52,623 nucleotides of DNA from Afipia sp. (GTDB lineage: Bacteria > Pseudomonadota > Alphaproteobacteria > Rhizobiales > Xanthobacteraceae), in NCBI GenBank assembly GCA_017308495.1, contig JAFKES010000073.1:1-52623 (forward strand), written 5' to 3'. Both the position numbers and the translations under genes were made by a program. Under the pieces are notes generated by a model, which was not told the DNA's origin, made no database searches, and saw nothing but the letters and a program-made list of their open reading frames with translations. Below, piece by piece: positions 7,724-18,807 of the stretch (position 1 is its first letter; each line of letters opens with the position of its first letter).

Positions 7724-8863
7724 ATGACCGTCTCCCGCATCCTGCGCCTCACGCTGACGCATTTCCGCAATTACCGCGCGGCCAGCGTGGAGACGCGCGC
7801 GGATATGGTGGTGCTGGTCGGCCCCAACGGCGCCGGCAAGACAAACTGCCTGGAGGCGATCTCGTTTCTGTCGCCGGGGCGCGGGCTGCGCCGTGCCACC
7901 CTCGAAGACGTCGCCGATGTTCAGGGCGACGGCGCATGGGCGGTGTCGGCGGAGATCGAGGGCGCATTCGGCCTCGCCACCCTCGGCACCGGCATCGAGG
8001 CGCCGCGCGCCGAAAGCGGGGCCTCGGGCCGCCGCGCCCGCGTCGATCGCGAGCCGGTGACGTCCGCCACAGCGTTCGGCGACCATATCCGCATGGTGTG
8101 GCTGACACCGGCCATGGACGGCCTGTTCATGGGCGCGGCCTCGGAGCGGCGGCGCTTCTTCGACCGCCTGGTGCTCGCCATCGACAGCGAGCATGCGGGT
8201 CGGGTGTCGGCGCTGGAGCGCGCGCTGCGCTCGCGCAACCGCCTGCTCGAAGACCGCAACTACGACTCCCACTGGTGCGACGCCATCGAGCGCGAGGTGG
8301 CCGAACTCGCCGTCGCCGTCGCCGCGCAGCGCGGCCAGACCGTGCAGCGCCTGAGCGCGATGCTGGCGGCGCGCGGCGCGACATCGGCGTTCCCCTCGGC
8401 GCAGATCGCGCTCGACGGCTGGATGGAAAACGCGCTGATGGGCGAGCCCGCCACTGCGGTGGAAGACCGCTATCGCGTGCTGCTGCGCGAGGCCCGCCCC
8501 CGCGACGCCGCCGCCGGCCGCACGCTGGACGGCCCGCACCTCACCGACCTTCAGGTGATCTATGCGCCGAAAGCCATGCCGGCGCGCGACGCCTCCACCG
8601 GCGAGCAGAAGGCGCTGCTGATCGGCCTCGTGCTCGCCCACGCCACGCTGGTGGCCGACATGACCGGCCTCACGCCGCTGCTGCTGCTCGACGAGATCGT
8701 GGCCCACCTCGATCCCGACCGCCGCCGGGCGCTGTTCGACGAACTGGCCAGGCTCGGCGCGCAGGTCTGGATGACCGGCGCCGACCCGGCCGCGTTCGCC
8801 GATGTCGGCGGCCGGGCCGATGTTTTCGCGGTGAAGGATGGCACGGTGACGCGGGCCGCCTGA
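7724..8863 (+). CDS. recF: DNA replication and repair protein RecF
   Basis: RecF is an SMC-like ABC ATPase that helps load RecA at single-strand gaps. Walker A GPNGAGKT is at 33-40, the signature motif STGEQKALLIGLVLAHA lies in the C-terminal half, and Walker B LLLLDEIVAHLD follows it. The start MTVSRILRLTLTHFRNY at 7724 matches the family N-terminus. The open frame extends further upstream to 7676, but that part reads through a REP-like repeat and is not credible. The 379-residue length is typical, and the dnaA-dnaN-recF-gyrB order is the classical bacterial replication block. Confidence 0.95.
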   Translation: MTVSRILRLTLTHFRNYRAASVETRADMVVLVGPNGAGKTNCLEAISFLSPGRGLRRATLEDVADVQGDGAWAVSAEIEGAFGLATLGTGIEAPRAESGASGRRARVDREPVTSATAFGDHIRMVWLTPAMDGLFMGAASERRRFFDRLVLAIDSEHAGRVSALERALRSRNRLLEDRNYDSHWCDAIEREVAELAVAVAAQRGQTVQRLSAMLAARGATSAFPSAQIALDGWMENALMGEPATAVEDRYRVLLREARPRDAAAGRTLDGPHLTDLQVIYAPKAMPARDASTGEQKALLIGLVLAHATLVADMTGLTPLLLLDEIVAHLDPDRRRALFDELARLGAQVWMTGADPAAFADVGGRADVFAVKDGTVTRAA

Positions 8864-8910
8864 CCGCGCGCGGGGGTGGCGAAAACAGGGTGCGAATCAG
8901 GCTTTTCGCG

Positions 8911-8943
8911 CGCCTTGAAAATCGCTTCGAGGCGCCTTGAAAA
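8911..8943. promoter_or_regulatory. Direct repeat CGCCTTGAAAA, 22 bp apart, upstream of gyrB
   Basis: The 11-mer CGCCTTGAAAA occurs at 8911-8921 and 8933-8943, start to start 22 bp, close to two helical turns. It sits about 160 bp before the gyrB start at 9104. The second copy contains TTGAAA, which could serve as a -35 element for an AT-rich -10 near 8960. Phased direct repeats are the usual geometry for a regulator binding one DNA face. No known regulator is assigned. Confidence 0.3.
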
Positions 8944-9094
8944 ACGGGTAGAAAATCCCATTTATTCAAAGGCTTGCGAGGCATCTTTTTGTCCTAGGCG
9001 GCCATCGCGTTTCATGGCAAAATTCATTTGTTGTGGGCGCGTTTTCCGCGGCCCCGGATTTTGCGGCAAACCGCCCTGCCGCCCCCCAGGTTGA

Positions 9095-11545
<2,451 letters not shown>

Positions 11546-11942
11546 GCCGAGGCGCTCCGCGCGATCCCTCCTTACTCGTGCCGGGCGCGCTGTAATGCCG
11601 ACAGCGCGTTCACACGCGTCGGTGACGCGCCAGGCATTGCTGCGCTGAACCGGGACCGTGACGAGCGGGATCGACGTTGATGACTGGGACCGGACCATCG
11701 TGGTCGTAACGGCTCCGGATCAGCACACCGCTTCGCGCCGCGCCGCGCCGCATCCGGCAAACGTCTTGCGTCGTCCCGGGCATGCCGCCTGCACTGACCG
11801 ACGGCGTGGCGGAACCTTGACCGACATCAATTTGTGTGGACCTGATGTCGCGCTATCAAGGGGCGGGCGTAAAAATATCGCCAGCCGCGAAACCTCGCGC
11901 CGGGGTCGTCGCGCGAGATTTTCAGGGGTGTCGGGGGTCATC
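11546..11942. other. 397-bp intergenic region, nothing recognised
   Basis: Between gyrB and the small membrane protein at 11943 I see no terminator with a T-run, no tRNA and no ORF with family features. An open frame from 11658 reads into the small membrane protein, but its first 95 codons have no recognisable composition or start signal. The stretch probably holds the gyrB 3' end and the promoter of the next gene. Confidence 0.4.
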
Positions 11943-12122
11943 ATGTCGCTGCTTGTCCGTCTGCTGCTTTTTCTCGCGGCTCCGATCACCGCGCTGTTCG
12001 TGTCGCGCGACGCCCTGAATTTCGGCGTGGTCCAGACCTTCGTGGCGACGGCCCTTGCCGCGATTATCGTGTTCGCCTTCGCGTTCTGGCCGTTCGGGAC
12101 CAAGGCTCGTTCGAAGAAGTGA
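11943..12122 (+). CDS. Small two-helix membrane protein
   Basis: A 59-residue protein begins MSLLVRLLLFLAAPITALFV. It has two hydrophobic segments (about residues 4-20 and 29-48) joined by a short loop (SRDALNFG) and ends in a basic, probably cytoplasmic tail (GTKARSKK). The ATG at 11943 was chosen because the hydrophobic part begins there; upstream codons in the same frame look non-coding. I do not know its function. It is followed by a 13-bp tandem repeat and then an MmgE/PrpD gene. Confidence 0.6.
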   Translation: MSLLVRLLLFLAAPITALFVSRDALNFGVVQTFVATALAAIIVFAFAFWPFGTKARSKK

Positions 12123-12135
12123 GGCGCGCCCGCGC

Positions 12136-12196
12136 GAATGCGCGGGTCGAATGCGCAGGTCGAATGCGCAGGTCGAATGCGCAGGTCGAATGCGTC
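12136..12196. repeat. 13-bp tandem repeat, about 4.5 copies
   Basis: Units of 13 bp (GAATGCGCAGGTC) start at 12136, 12149, 12162 and 12175, with a partial fifth from 12188. The second to fourth are identical, and the first differs by one base (GAATGCGCGGGTC). The array lies 14 bp after a small membrane-protein gene and about 80 bp before the MmgE/PrpD start. Near-perfect copies suggest recent slippage expansion, so copy number may vary between strains. Confidence 0.85.
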
Positions 12197-12275
12197 CATG
12201 CCGTCTGGCGCTTCGCGGTGACGGGCCGTAAGGTACGGGTTCCGATCATTGACACCAAGCGGGCCCCGTTTTCCC

Positions 12276-13643
12276 ATGGCGCATGAAACCGCAACGCTGG
12301 CCGCCTATGTCGCCGGCCTCACTTACGACGACATCCCCGCCGACGTGCTGGCGCGCGCCAAGGCGCTGACGCTGGATTTCCTCGGCAGCGCGGTGCGGGC
12401 CCGCAGCGAGGCGGAGTCGACTCCGTCGCTGCTGGCCATGCTCAAGGCCCTCGGCCTCGATAGCGACGGCGACGCCACCGTCTGCGGCGACGGACGCACT
12501 TACACCCCGGCGGTGGCTGCGTTGCTGAACGGCGCGCTCGGCCATTCGCTCGATTTCGACGACACCCACGCCGATTCCTCGCTGCATCCGAGCGCGCCGG
12601 TGGTGCCGGCCGCGCTCGCGGTCGGCGAAATCATGGGCAGCAGTGGCCGCGATGTCCTGACCGCCATCGTCGCCGGCTATGAAGTGTGCTGCCGCCTCGG
12701 CAACGCCCTCGATCCCACCTCGCATTACGCGCGCGGCTTCCACCCCACAGCCACCGCAGGCACCTATGGCGCGGCGGCGGCGGCGGCGAAACTCTACGGG
12801 CTCACCGCCGACCAGATCGTCGCCGCCTTCGGCGTGTCGGGCAGCCAGGCGGCGGGTTCGCTGCAGTTTCTGGTCAACGGCGCATGGAACAAGCGCTATC
12901 AGGTCGGCGCCGCCGCCATGAACGGCGTGATCGCCGCGTCGCTGGCGCGCGAGGGCTTTGTCGGTGCCATCGATTCTGTGGAAGGCAAGCACGGCCTGCT
13001 GGTTGGCTATACCGACGACGCCCATCCCGACAAGGCGGTGGCGGATCTCGGCCGCGTCTATGAAACCATGAAGATCGGCGTCAAGCCGTATCCGAGCTGC
13101 CGCTACACCCATGCCGCCATCGACGCGCTGATCGCGCTGCGCCGCGAGCACAACCTCACGCCGGAGAATATCAGGAGCGTCGAAATCGGCCTGCATCGCA
13201 ACGGCATCACCCTGACCGGCGACGCCGCCACCAAGCGTCACGCCCGCAGCGTGGTCGGCGGCCAGTTCTCGATGTTCTTCACCGGCGCGCTGGCGCTCGA
13301 TCAGGGTTCGTTCGGCTGGGATGACTACAAGCGCCTCGGCGATCCGGCCATCGAGGCGCTGGCCGACCGGATCGAGGTGGTGCAGGACGCCCGCCTCGAA
13401 GGCAAAAGCCATCCGTTCGGCGCCCGCGTCTCCATCGACAGCGGCGAGGGGCTGCTGGAGCGTCTGGTGCCCGATCCGTCGGGCGAGCCGTCGCTGTTCC
13501 CGGACGCGGCCGCGATGCGGCTCAAGTTCCTGCAACTGACGCGGCCGGTGCTGGGCGAGCGCGCTGGGCGCTTCGCCGATGCCGTGCTGGCGCTGGATAC
13601 GTTCGACCGCGTCGGGACGGTGACCGAGCTGGCGCGGCCGTAG
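12276..13643 (+). CDS. MmgE/PrpD family protein
   Basis: This 455-residue protein belongs to the MmgE/PrpD family, which includes 2-methylcitrate dehydratase PrpD, cis-aconitate decarboxylase and iminodisuccinate epimerase. The family pattern is visible in the all-helical N-terminal part (LTLDFLGSAVRA, LNGALGHSLDFDDTHADSSLHPSAPVVPAALA) and in the YPSCRYTHAAIDAL segment. The ATG at 12276 was preferred to an upstream TTG at 12249. No prpB or prpC is nearby, so a methylcitrate-cycle role is not supported, and the substrate is open. It is followed by malonyl-CoA decarboxylase on the same strand. Confidence 0.88.
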   Translation: MAHETATLAAYVAGLTYDDIPADVLARAKALTLDFLGSAVRARSEAESTPSLLAMLKALGLDSDGDATVCGDGRTYTPAVAALLNGALGHSLDFDDTHADSSLHPSAPVVPAALAVGEIMGSSGRDVLTAIVAGYEVCCRLGNALDPTSHYARGFHPTATAGTYGAAAAAAKLYGLTADQIVAAFGVSGSQAAGSLQFLVNGAWNKRYQVGAAAMNGVIAASLAREGFVGAIDSVEGKHGLLVGYTDDAHPDKAVADLGRVYETMKIGVKPYPSCRYTHAAIDALIALRREHNLTPENIRSVEIGLHRNGITLTGDAATKRHARSVVGGQFSMFFTGALALDQGSFGWDDYKRLGDPAIEALADRIEVVQDARLEGKSHPFGARVSIDSGEGLLERLVPDPSGEPSLFPDAAAMRLKFLQLTRPVLGERAGRFADAVLALDTFDRVGTVTELARP

Positions 13644-13755
13644 CCGGCCGGTCTGCAATCCCCTGTCTGGAATCGGTCGCATTCGCTGTCTATCATCGTC
13701 ATGAACGATAGGAAGCCGGCCGGACGTGAAGCCGGCCGGATATGGAGCTGACCTG

Positions 13756-15126
13756 ATGGCCACTCTCGGTCTCGACCGCGCGTCCCTTGGCAACCTGCTC
13801 GCCACGCTGACCACGCGCGGCCGCAGCCTGCTCGGCCTCGCCGGCGGCGAACGCGCCATGTCGCGGGACGAACTGATCGGGCTCGGCGAAACGCTGCTGT
13901 CGCGGCGCGGCGAGGCTTCCGGCACGGCGCTCGCCCATTCGCTGCTGGCGGGCTATGCCGCCGCGCACCCCGACGACCAGCTCGCCTTTCTCGACGCGCT
14001 CGCCGACCGCTTCGGCCCGGACATGACGCAGCTCGACAAAGCGCTCACCGCCGTGCGCAACGACGGCCCCACCCCCGATGCCGTCGATGCCCTTTTGAAG
14101 GCCGCCGAACCACGCCGGCAGGAACTGATCCGTCGGCTCAATCTGGCGCCGGGCGGCACCGCGTCGCTGGTGCGGATGCGCGAGGAACTGCTGTCACACG
14201 TCGCCGCACGTCCGGCGCTGAAGCCGGTCGACAGCGACTTCGTCCATCTGTTCGCATCGTGGTTCAACAGGGGTTTTCTGGTGCTGCAACGGATCGACTG
14301 GACCACGCCGGCCAACATCCTGGAAAAGATCATCCGCTACGAGCAGGTCCACGCCATCTCCAACTGGGACGACTTGCGCAGCCGTCTCGCGCCCTCCGAT
14401 CGACGCTGCTACGGCTTCTTCCATCCGCAGCTGGTGGACGAGCCGCTGATCTTCGTCGAGGTGGCGCTGACCCGCGACAGCCCGGCGGCGATCGCGCCGC
14501 TGCTCGACCTGTCGCGCACGCCGATCGCGGCCACCGAGGCCACCACCGCGGTGTTCTATTCGATCTCCAACACCCAGCAGGGACTTGCGGGCATTTCCTT
14601 CGGCAATTTCCTGATCAAGCAGGTGGTGGAGGAGATCAAGCGCGAGTTGCCGAACGTCCAGACCTTCGTGACGCTGTCTCCGGCGCCGGGCTTCGCGTCG
14701 TGGCTGAACGGCGAACGCGCTGCTGAGACCTCGCCCCTGATCGACGCGGCGACGCGCGCAGCGCTCGATCTGCTCGACACCCCCGGCTGGGCCGACGACG
14801 CAGCCAGGGCCGAGCAGGTCAGGGCCGCGCTGCTGCCGCTCGCCGCCTGGTACTTCCTGGAAGCCAAGGGCAAACGCGGCCAGCCGCGCGATCCGGTGGC
14901 ACGTTTCCATCTCGGTAACGGTGCGCGGCTGGAGCGGCTGAATTTCCTCGGCGACCGCTCCGAAAAAGGCCTGCAGCAATCCTACGGGCTGATGGTCAAT
15001 TACCTCTACGCCCTCGACAAGATCGAGGCCAACCACGAGGCCTATGCCGAGAAGGGCAAGATTGCCGCCTCGCCCGCGGTGCGCAAGCTGCTGCCGTCGC
15101 GCATCGTGGCGGAAGCGGGGGCATAG
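13756..15126 (+). CDS. Malonyl-CoA decarboxylase
   Basis: The product (456 residues from the ATG at 13756) matches malonyl-CoA decarboxylase, which converts malonyl-CoA to acetyl-CoA and CO2. An N-terminal helical domain (LADRFGPDMTQLDKAL) is followed by the catalytic GNAT-like domain. That domain has conserved stretches AVFYSISNTQQGLAGISFGNFLIKQ (in part), VTLSPAPGF, RFHLGNGARLERLNFLGD and YGLMVNYLY. GGAGCTGACCTG before 13756 gives a Shine-Dalgarno match and supports this start over an ATG at 13726. In rhizobia mcd is often called matA and sits with matB and matC; neither is here, so the gene may simply remove surplus malonyl-CoA. Confidence 0.92.
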   Translation: MATLGLDRASLGNLLATLTTRGRSLLGLAGGERAMSRDELIGLGETLLSRRGEASGTALAHSLLAGYAAAHPDDQLAFLDALADRFGPDMTQLDKALTAVRNDGPTPDAVDALLKAAEPRRQELIRRLNLAPGGTASLVRMREELLSHVAARPALKPVDSDFVHLFASWFNRGFLVLQRIDWTTPANILEKIIRYEQVHAISNWDDLRSRLAPSDRRCYGFFHPQLVDEPLIFVEVALTRDSPAAIAPLLDLSRTPIAATEATTAVFYSISNTQQGLAGISFGNFLIKQVVEEIKRELPNVQTFVTLSPAPGFASWLNGERAAETSPLIDAATRAALDLLDTPGWADDAARAEQVRAALLPLAAWYFLEAKGKRGQPRDPVARFHLGNGARLERLNFLGDRSEKGLQQSYGLMVNYLYALDKIEANHEAYAEKGKIAASPAVRKLLPSRIVAEAGA

Positions 15127-15162
15127 GAAGGCAGCAGCGACAGCACTATCGGGAGTGACACC

Positions 15163-16080
15163 ATGAGCTGGATGCCTTCGAACGATCCGATCCCCGGCGA
15201 CCCGAAAAGCTGCGACGCGCTCGATCTCGTCATCGTGCCGCGCACCCGCGACCTCGGCGACGGTTTCGCGGTCCGCCGCGCGCTGCCCCATGGGCGGCGG
15301 CAGATGGTCGGCCCCTTCATTTTCTTCGATCATTTCGGCCCGGTGCAGTTCGTCGCCGGCCGCGGCATGGACGTGCGGCCGCATCCGCATATCGGCCTCG
15401 CCACCGTCACCTACCTGTTCGACGGCAAGATCATGCATCGCGACAGCGAGGGCAACGTTCAGGAAATCGCGCCTGGCGCCATGAACCTGATGACCGCCGG
15501 GCGCGGCATCGCCCATTCCGAACGCACGCCGGACGTCGAGCGCACCGACGGCCAGAGCATGCTCGGCCTGCAAAGCTGGATCGCGTTGCCCGCCGGCGCG
15601 GAGGAGATCGCGCCCTCGTTCCAGCATTTCAGCGCGGGCGTGCTGCCGACGGTGGAGGACACGGGCTTCCGCGCCCGCGTCATCGCCGGATCGTCGTTCG
15701 GCGCGACTTCGCCGGTGGCGCGGGTGTCGGAGTGGTTCTACACCGAGGTCACGCTGGATGCGGGCATGCGTGTGCCGCTCGACGCCGACCACGAGGAGCG
15801 CGCGATCTATGTGGTGGACGGCGAGGTCGAGATCGCGCGCGAGACATTCGAGGGCCCGCGGCTTCTGATCTTCCGCCCCGGCGACCGCATCACCGTGACC
15901 GCGACCCGCCCGACGCGGATGATGTTCCTCGGCGGCACGGCGCTGGAAGGGCCGCGCCATGTGTGGTGGAATTTCGTGTCGTCGAGCCGCGAGCGCATCG
16001 AGCAGGCCAAGGCCGACTGGAAGGCCGGCCGCTTCGCCGCCGTGCCCGGCGAGCACGAATTCATTCCGCTGCCGGAGTGA
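15163..16080 (+). CDS. Pirin family protein
   Basis: Pirins are bicupin metalloproteins; some act as quercetinases and others as redox-linked regulators. The 305-residue product carries the N-terminal metal-binding cluster: HPHIGLATVTYLFDG, then MHRDSEG, and the final ligands in GRGIAHSE. The second cupin domain is visible around HEERAIYVVDGEVEI. The C-terminal SSRERIEQAKADWKAGRF is typical of bacterial pirins. It starts 36 bp after the malonyl-CoA decarboxylase stop and may be co-transcribed, but a functional link is unknown. Confidence 0.93.
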   Translation: MSWMPSNDPIPGDPKSCDALDLVIVPRTRDLGDGFAVRRALPHGRRQMVGPFIFFDHFGPVQFVAGRGMDVRPHPHIGLATVTYLFDGKIMHRDSEGNVQEIAPGAMNLMTAGRGIAHSERTPDVERTDGQSMLGLQSWIALPAGAEEIAPSFQHFSAGVLPTVEDTGFRARVIAGSSFGATSPVARVSEWFYTEVTLDAGMRVPLDADHEERAIYVVDGEVEIARETFEGPRLLIFRPGDRITVTATRPTRMMFLGGTALEGPRHVWWNFVSSSRERIEQAKADWKAGRFAAVPGEHEFIPLPE

Positions 16081-16172
16081 GGCGCGACGACGCGCCATCC
16101 GGATCGCTTTCCGCCCCGAGGCTTCCTCGACCACATGCCCCAACGCAGATTTTCCCGAAAGCGAATCCCGTC

Positions 16173-16769
16173 ATGAGCGAATTTCCAGTCAGCGAAAACA
16201 TCGACCGCCTCGCCGCGCAGATCAAGCTGCTGCAGGGCGAGCTTGAGGCGGAATTCGCGATCCACCGCGCCAAACTGCGTTACACCCTGCAAGGCAAGCG
16301 GGCGGTCTTCGAGGAAGAAATCCTGCGCGCTCATCGCGAACTCCGCGTCGGTCTAGCGAAATATGTCTTCAACGCGAGCCTGCTGACGATCCTCACCGCG
16401 CCGGTGATCTATGCCATGATCGTGCCGTTCGTGATCCTCGACATCGCCATCACCATCTACCAGTGGATCTGCTTTCCGGTTTACGGCATCGAGAAGGTCA
16501 AGCGCAGCGACTATTTTATCTTTGACCGTTATCACCTCGCCTATCTGAACATTCTCGAAGCCATCAACTGTGCATATTGTTCATACGGCAACGGCCTGAT
16601 GGCCTATGCGAGCGAAATTTCCGCCCGCACCGAGCAATACTGGTGCCCGATCAAGCATGCGCGCAAGGTCATCGCCGCGCACGAGCATTACGTCGGCTTC
16701 GCCGATTTCGGCGACGCCGAGACGTTCCGCAAGAAATATGGGCATTTGGAACGAGGCCAAGGCGAGTAG
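16173..16769 (+). CDS. Conserved membrane protein with Cys motif, function unknown
   Basis: This 198-residue protein starts with a predicted coiled coil (IDRLAAQIKLLQGELEAEFA and on to about residue 60). Two hydrophobic segments follow between about residues 65 and 105 (LLTILTAPVIYAMIVPFVIL, then IAITIYQWICFPVYGI). The C-terminal soluble part contains a CAYC motif (INCAYCSYG) and a further Cys in QYWCPIKHA, a possible redox or metal site. I recall similar proteins in alphaproteobacteria without a known role. It follows the pirin gene after about 90 bp and converges on an SDR gene, with a REP-like element between. Confidence 0.72.
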   Translation: MSEFPVSENIDRLAAQIKLLQGELEAEFAIHRAKLRYTLQGKRAVFEEEILRAHRELRVGLAKYVFNASLLTILTAPVIYAMIVPFVILDIAITIYQWICFPVYGIEKVKRSDYFIFDRYHLAYLNILEAINCAYCSYGNGLMAYASEISARTEQYWCPIKHARKVIAAHEHYVGFADFGDAETFRKKYGHLERGQGE

Positions 16770-16784
16770 CGGCGCCGCCTCCGT

Positions 16785-16823
16785 GTCATTGCGAGGCGCG
16801 CTTTCGCGCCGGCCCGCAATGAC
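16785..16823. repeat. REP-like inverted repeat between convergent genes
   Basis: Outer arms GTCATTGCG (16785-16793) and CGCAATGAC (16815-16823) enclose an inner hairpin GGCGCG/CGCGCC. The nested palindrome lies in the gap between two convergent genes, the usual place for REP-type sequences, and resembles the element at 7652-7680. It may also act as a bidirectional transcription barrier. Confidence 0.65.
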
Positions 16824-16848
16824 GTTTCCGGTCTGACGGCTTTGAGCC

Positions 16849-17628
16849 TCAGAACAGCGTGTAGCCGCCGTCGATCACGATCATGTCGCCGGTGTGGTAG
16901 GACGACGCCTGGCTCATCAGGTAGACCGCGATGCCGCCGAAATCCGCCGGCTCGCCGAAGCGACGCATCGGAATGCGCGGCATGACGTTGCCGACGAACC
17001 TGTCGTCGGCCATCAGTCCTCCGGTCATGTCGCTCCTGATCCAACCGGGCAGGATGGCGTTGGCGGTGACGCCGTGGCGCGCCAGTTCGACGCCGAGCGC
17101 GCGGACCACGGCGTTGATCGCCGCCTTGGTGGCGGCATAATGCTCGTTGCGCGCGGTGCCGAACAGCGACGCCATGCTCGATGTCGCCACCAGCCGCCCG
17201 AAGGCGTCGCCGCCTGCCGCGCGCTCGGTCATGTGGCGCGCAGCCTCCTGAAACACGTGAAACACGCCATCGAGATTGGTGGCGAACATCCGCCGCCATT
17301 CATCCTCGGTGCGGTCGATGAAGGCGCGCCGTCCGCCGCCGCCGATGCCGGCATTGGCGAAGCAGCCGTCGACGCGGCCGAAGGCGTCCAGCGTGGCGGC
17401 CATCGCCGCCTTCACCGACGCCGCGTCGGTGACGTCGCACACCCGGGTCGCGACCTTGCCGCCCGAGCCGGTGATCATGGCAGCGGCCTGCGCGTTCTTC
17501 TCCGCGTTGCGACCCCAGATCGATACCGCCGCGCCGGCGTCCGCCAGCGCCTGCGCGATACCGAGACCGATGCCGCCATTGCCGCCGGTCACCACCGCCA
17601 CGCGGCCGTCGAGATCGAAGATGCCCAT
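16849..17628 (-). CDS. Short-chain dehydrogenase/reductase
   Basis: A classical SDR of 259 residues. The nucleotide-binding motif TGGNGGIG (about 14-21) opens the Rossmann fold, the NAG motif is present (ANAGIGG), and the active site has Ser in SSMASLFG and Tyr/Lys in HYAATKAA (YxxxK). The protein would oxidise or reduce a hydroxyl/keto group with NAD(P). The substrate is not evident. It is divergent from a PaaG-like crotonase gene, with about 240 bp between them, so a shared regulatory region and an acyl-CoA role are possible but unproven. Confidence 0.9.
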   Translation of the reverse strand: MGIFDLDGRVAVVTGGNGGIGLGIAQALADAGAAVSIWGRNAEKNAQAAAMITGSGGKVATRVCDVTDAASVKAAMAATLDAFGRVDGCFANAGIGGGGRRAFIDRTEDEWRRMFATNLDGVFHVFQEAARHMTERAAGGDAFGRLVATSSMASLFGTARNEHYAATKAAINAVVRALGVELARHGVTANAILPGWIRSDMTGGLMADDRFVGNVMPRIPMRRFGEPADFGGIAVYLMSQASSYHTGDMIVIDGGYTLF

Positions 17629-17866
17629 GACTACCTCCCTGCATCGCCCGCACGGCTGCCAGATTGACCAATCGCCGCGGCAAAATCAAACGCGCGCACC
17701 GCGCTGTTTCCGCCGTGCGAAACGAACGCCGCCGCGCATGGCAGACCCGCCGTGGTCCCGGCGCGGCGCGGCGTTTACAGCGATTTGCGTTTCCCGGATA
17801 GTCGCGGCGACATCGACATGGCGGGCCGCCATCGTCGCGCAGCAACACAATCACGCGGAGCAACGC

Positions 17867-18658
17867 ATGCAGTTCGCCCATTGCCGGCTGGAATTCGACG
17901 GACCGGTCGCCACCCTCGTGCTCGATCATCAGGAGGTCATGAACGCGGTGTCGTCCGACATGCTCGCGGGACTGATGGACGCGATCGACGCGATCGACGA
18001 CAAACGCGACGCGGTGCGCTGCCTCGTTCTCACCGGCGCGGGCAAGGCGTTCTGCACCGGCGCCAACCTGCAGGGCCGCAACAACAGCAGCGGCAAGCGG
18101 CCGAGCGCGGGCTCTTCGCTGGAGACCGGCTTCCATCCGTTCCTGCGCCGCCTGCGCAACCTGCATTGTCCGCTGGTGGCGTCGGTCAACGGCCCCGCCG
18201 CCGGCGCGGGCATGAGCTTCGCGTTGATGGGCGATCTCATCCTGTGCGCGCGCTCGGCCTATTTCCTGCAAGCGTTCCGGCGCATCGGCCTCGTGCCCGA
18301 TTGCGGATCGACCTGGATCCTGCCGCGGCTGATCGGCAAGGCGCGCGCGGTGGAGCTGTCGCTGCTCGGCGAACGGCTGCCGGCGGAGAAGGCCCTGGAA
18401 TGGGGACTGGTCAACCGCGTGGTGGATGATGGCGCGCTGGCGGAGGAAACGCGCAGGCTCGCCCACGATCTCGCCAACGGTCCCACCGTTGCGCTGTCGA
18501 TGATCCGGCGGCTTTACTGGGAGAGCGAGGTCAATTCGTTCGAGGACCAGCTCGATCTCGAACAGCAGTTGCAGCGCGTCGCCGGCCGCAGCGAGGATTT
18601 CAAGGAAGGCGTCGGCGCGTTCCTCGAAAAGCGCCCCGCGCAGTTCAAGGGCCGGTAG
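17867..18658 (+). CDS. Enoyl-CoA hydratase/isomerase family protein, PaaG-like
   Basis: A 263-residue crotonase-fold protein acting on acyl-CoA thioesters. The first oxyanion-hole motif is GKAFCTGANL, and the second lies in SVNGPAAGAGMSFAL. The active-site region reads QAFRRIGLVPDCGSTWILPR. This resembles PaaG, the ring-1,2-epoxyphenylacetyl-CoA isomerase, which uses Asp at the PD position rather than the two Glu residues of true hydratases. No other paa genes are present, so the exact substrate is open, and an enoyl-CoA isomerase role is as likely. The ATG at 17867 (MQFAHCRLEF) fits the family start. Confidence 0.88.
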   Translation: MQFAHCRLEFDGPVATLVLDHQEVMNAVSSDMLAGLMDAIDAIDDKRDAVRCLVLTGAGKAFCTGANLQGRNNSSGKRPSAGSSLETGFHPFLRRLRNLHCPLVASVNGPAAGAGMSFALMGDLILCARSAYFLQAFRRIGLVPDCGSTWILPRLIGKARAVELSLLGERLPAEKALEWGLVNRVVDDGALAEETRRLAHDLANGPTVALSMIRRLYWESEVNSFEDQLDLEQQLQRVAGRSEDFKEGVGAFLEKRPAQFKGR

Positions 18659-18690
18659 CGCGCTGGGATTTGATGCGGCGATGGCCGAGC

Positions 18691-18711
18691 GGGGCGGCCT
18701 GTTGCCGCCCC
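18691..18711 (+). terminator. Possible terminator after the PaaG-like gene
   Basis: A perfect 8-bp GC hairpin, GGGGCGGC (18691-18698) and GCCGCCCC (18704-18711), follows the stop codon by about 30 bp. The run after it (TCCTCGTG) is poor in T, so termination may be weak or Rho-assisted. Confidence 0.4.
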
Positions 18712-18807
18712 TCCTCGTGTGAGCGGCGGCAAACGTCGCGGCCGTCATGGCGGAACCTTGGGATTTGCGCCATGATGCGCGCGCACGACCAACAGGGAGC
18801 CGCTCGC

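Noticed and set aside
12136-12196. CRISPR-like array
   Set aside because: Units are 13 bp and directly adjacent without unique spacers, and no cas genes are near.
17867-18658. Phenylacetate degradation locus because of the PaaG-like gene
   Set aside because: No paaA-E, paaK or paaZ is in the window; one crotonase with PaaG-like active-site residues does not define the pathway.
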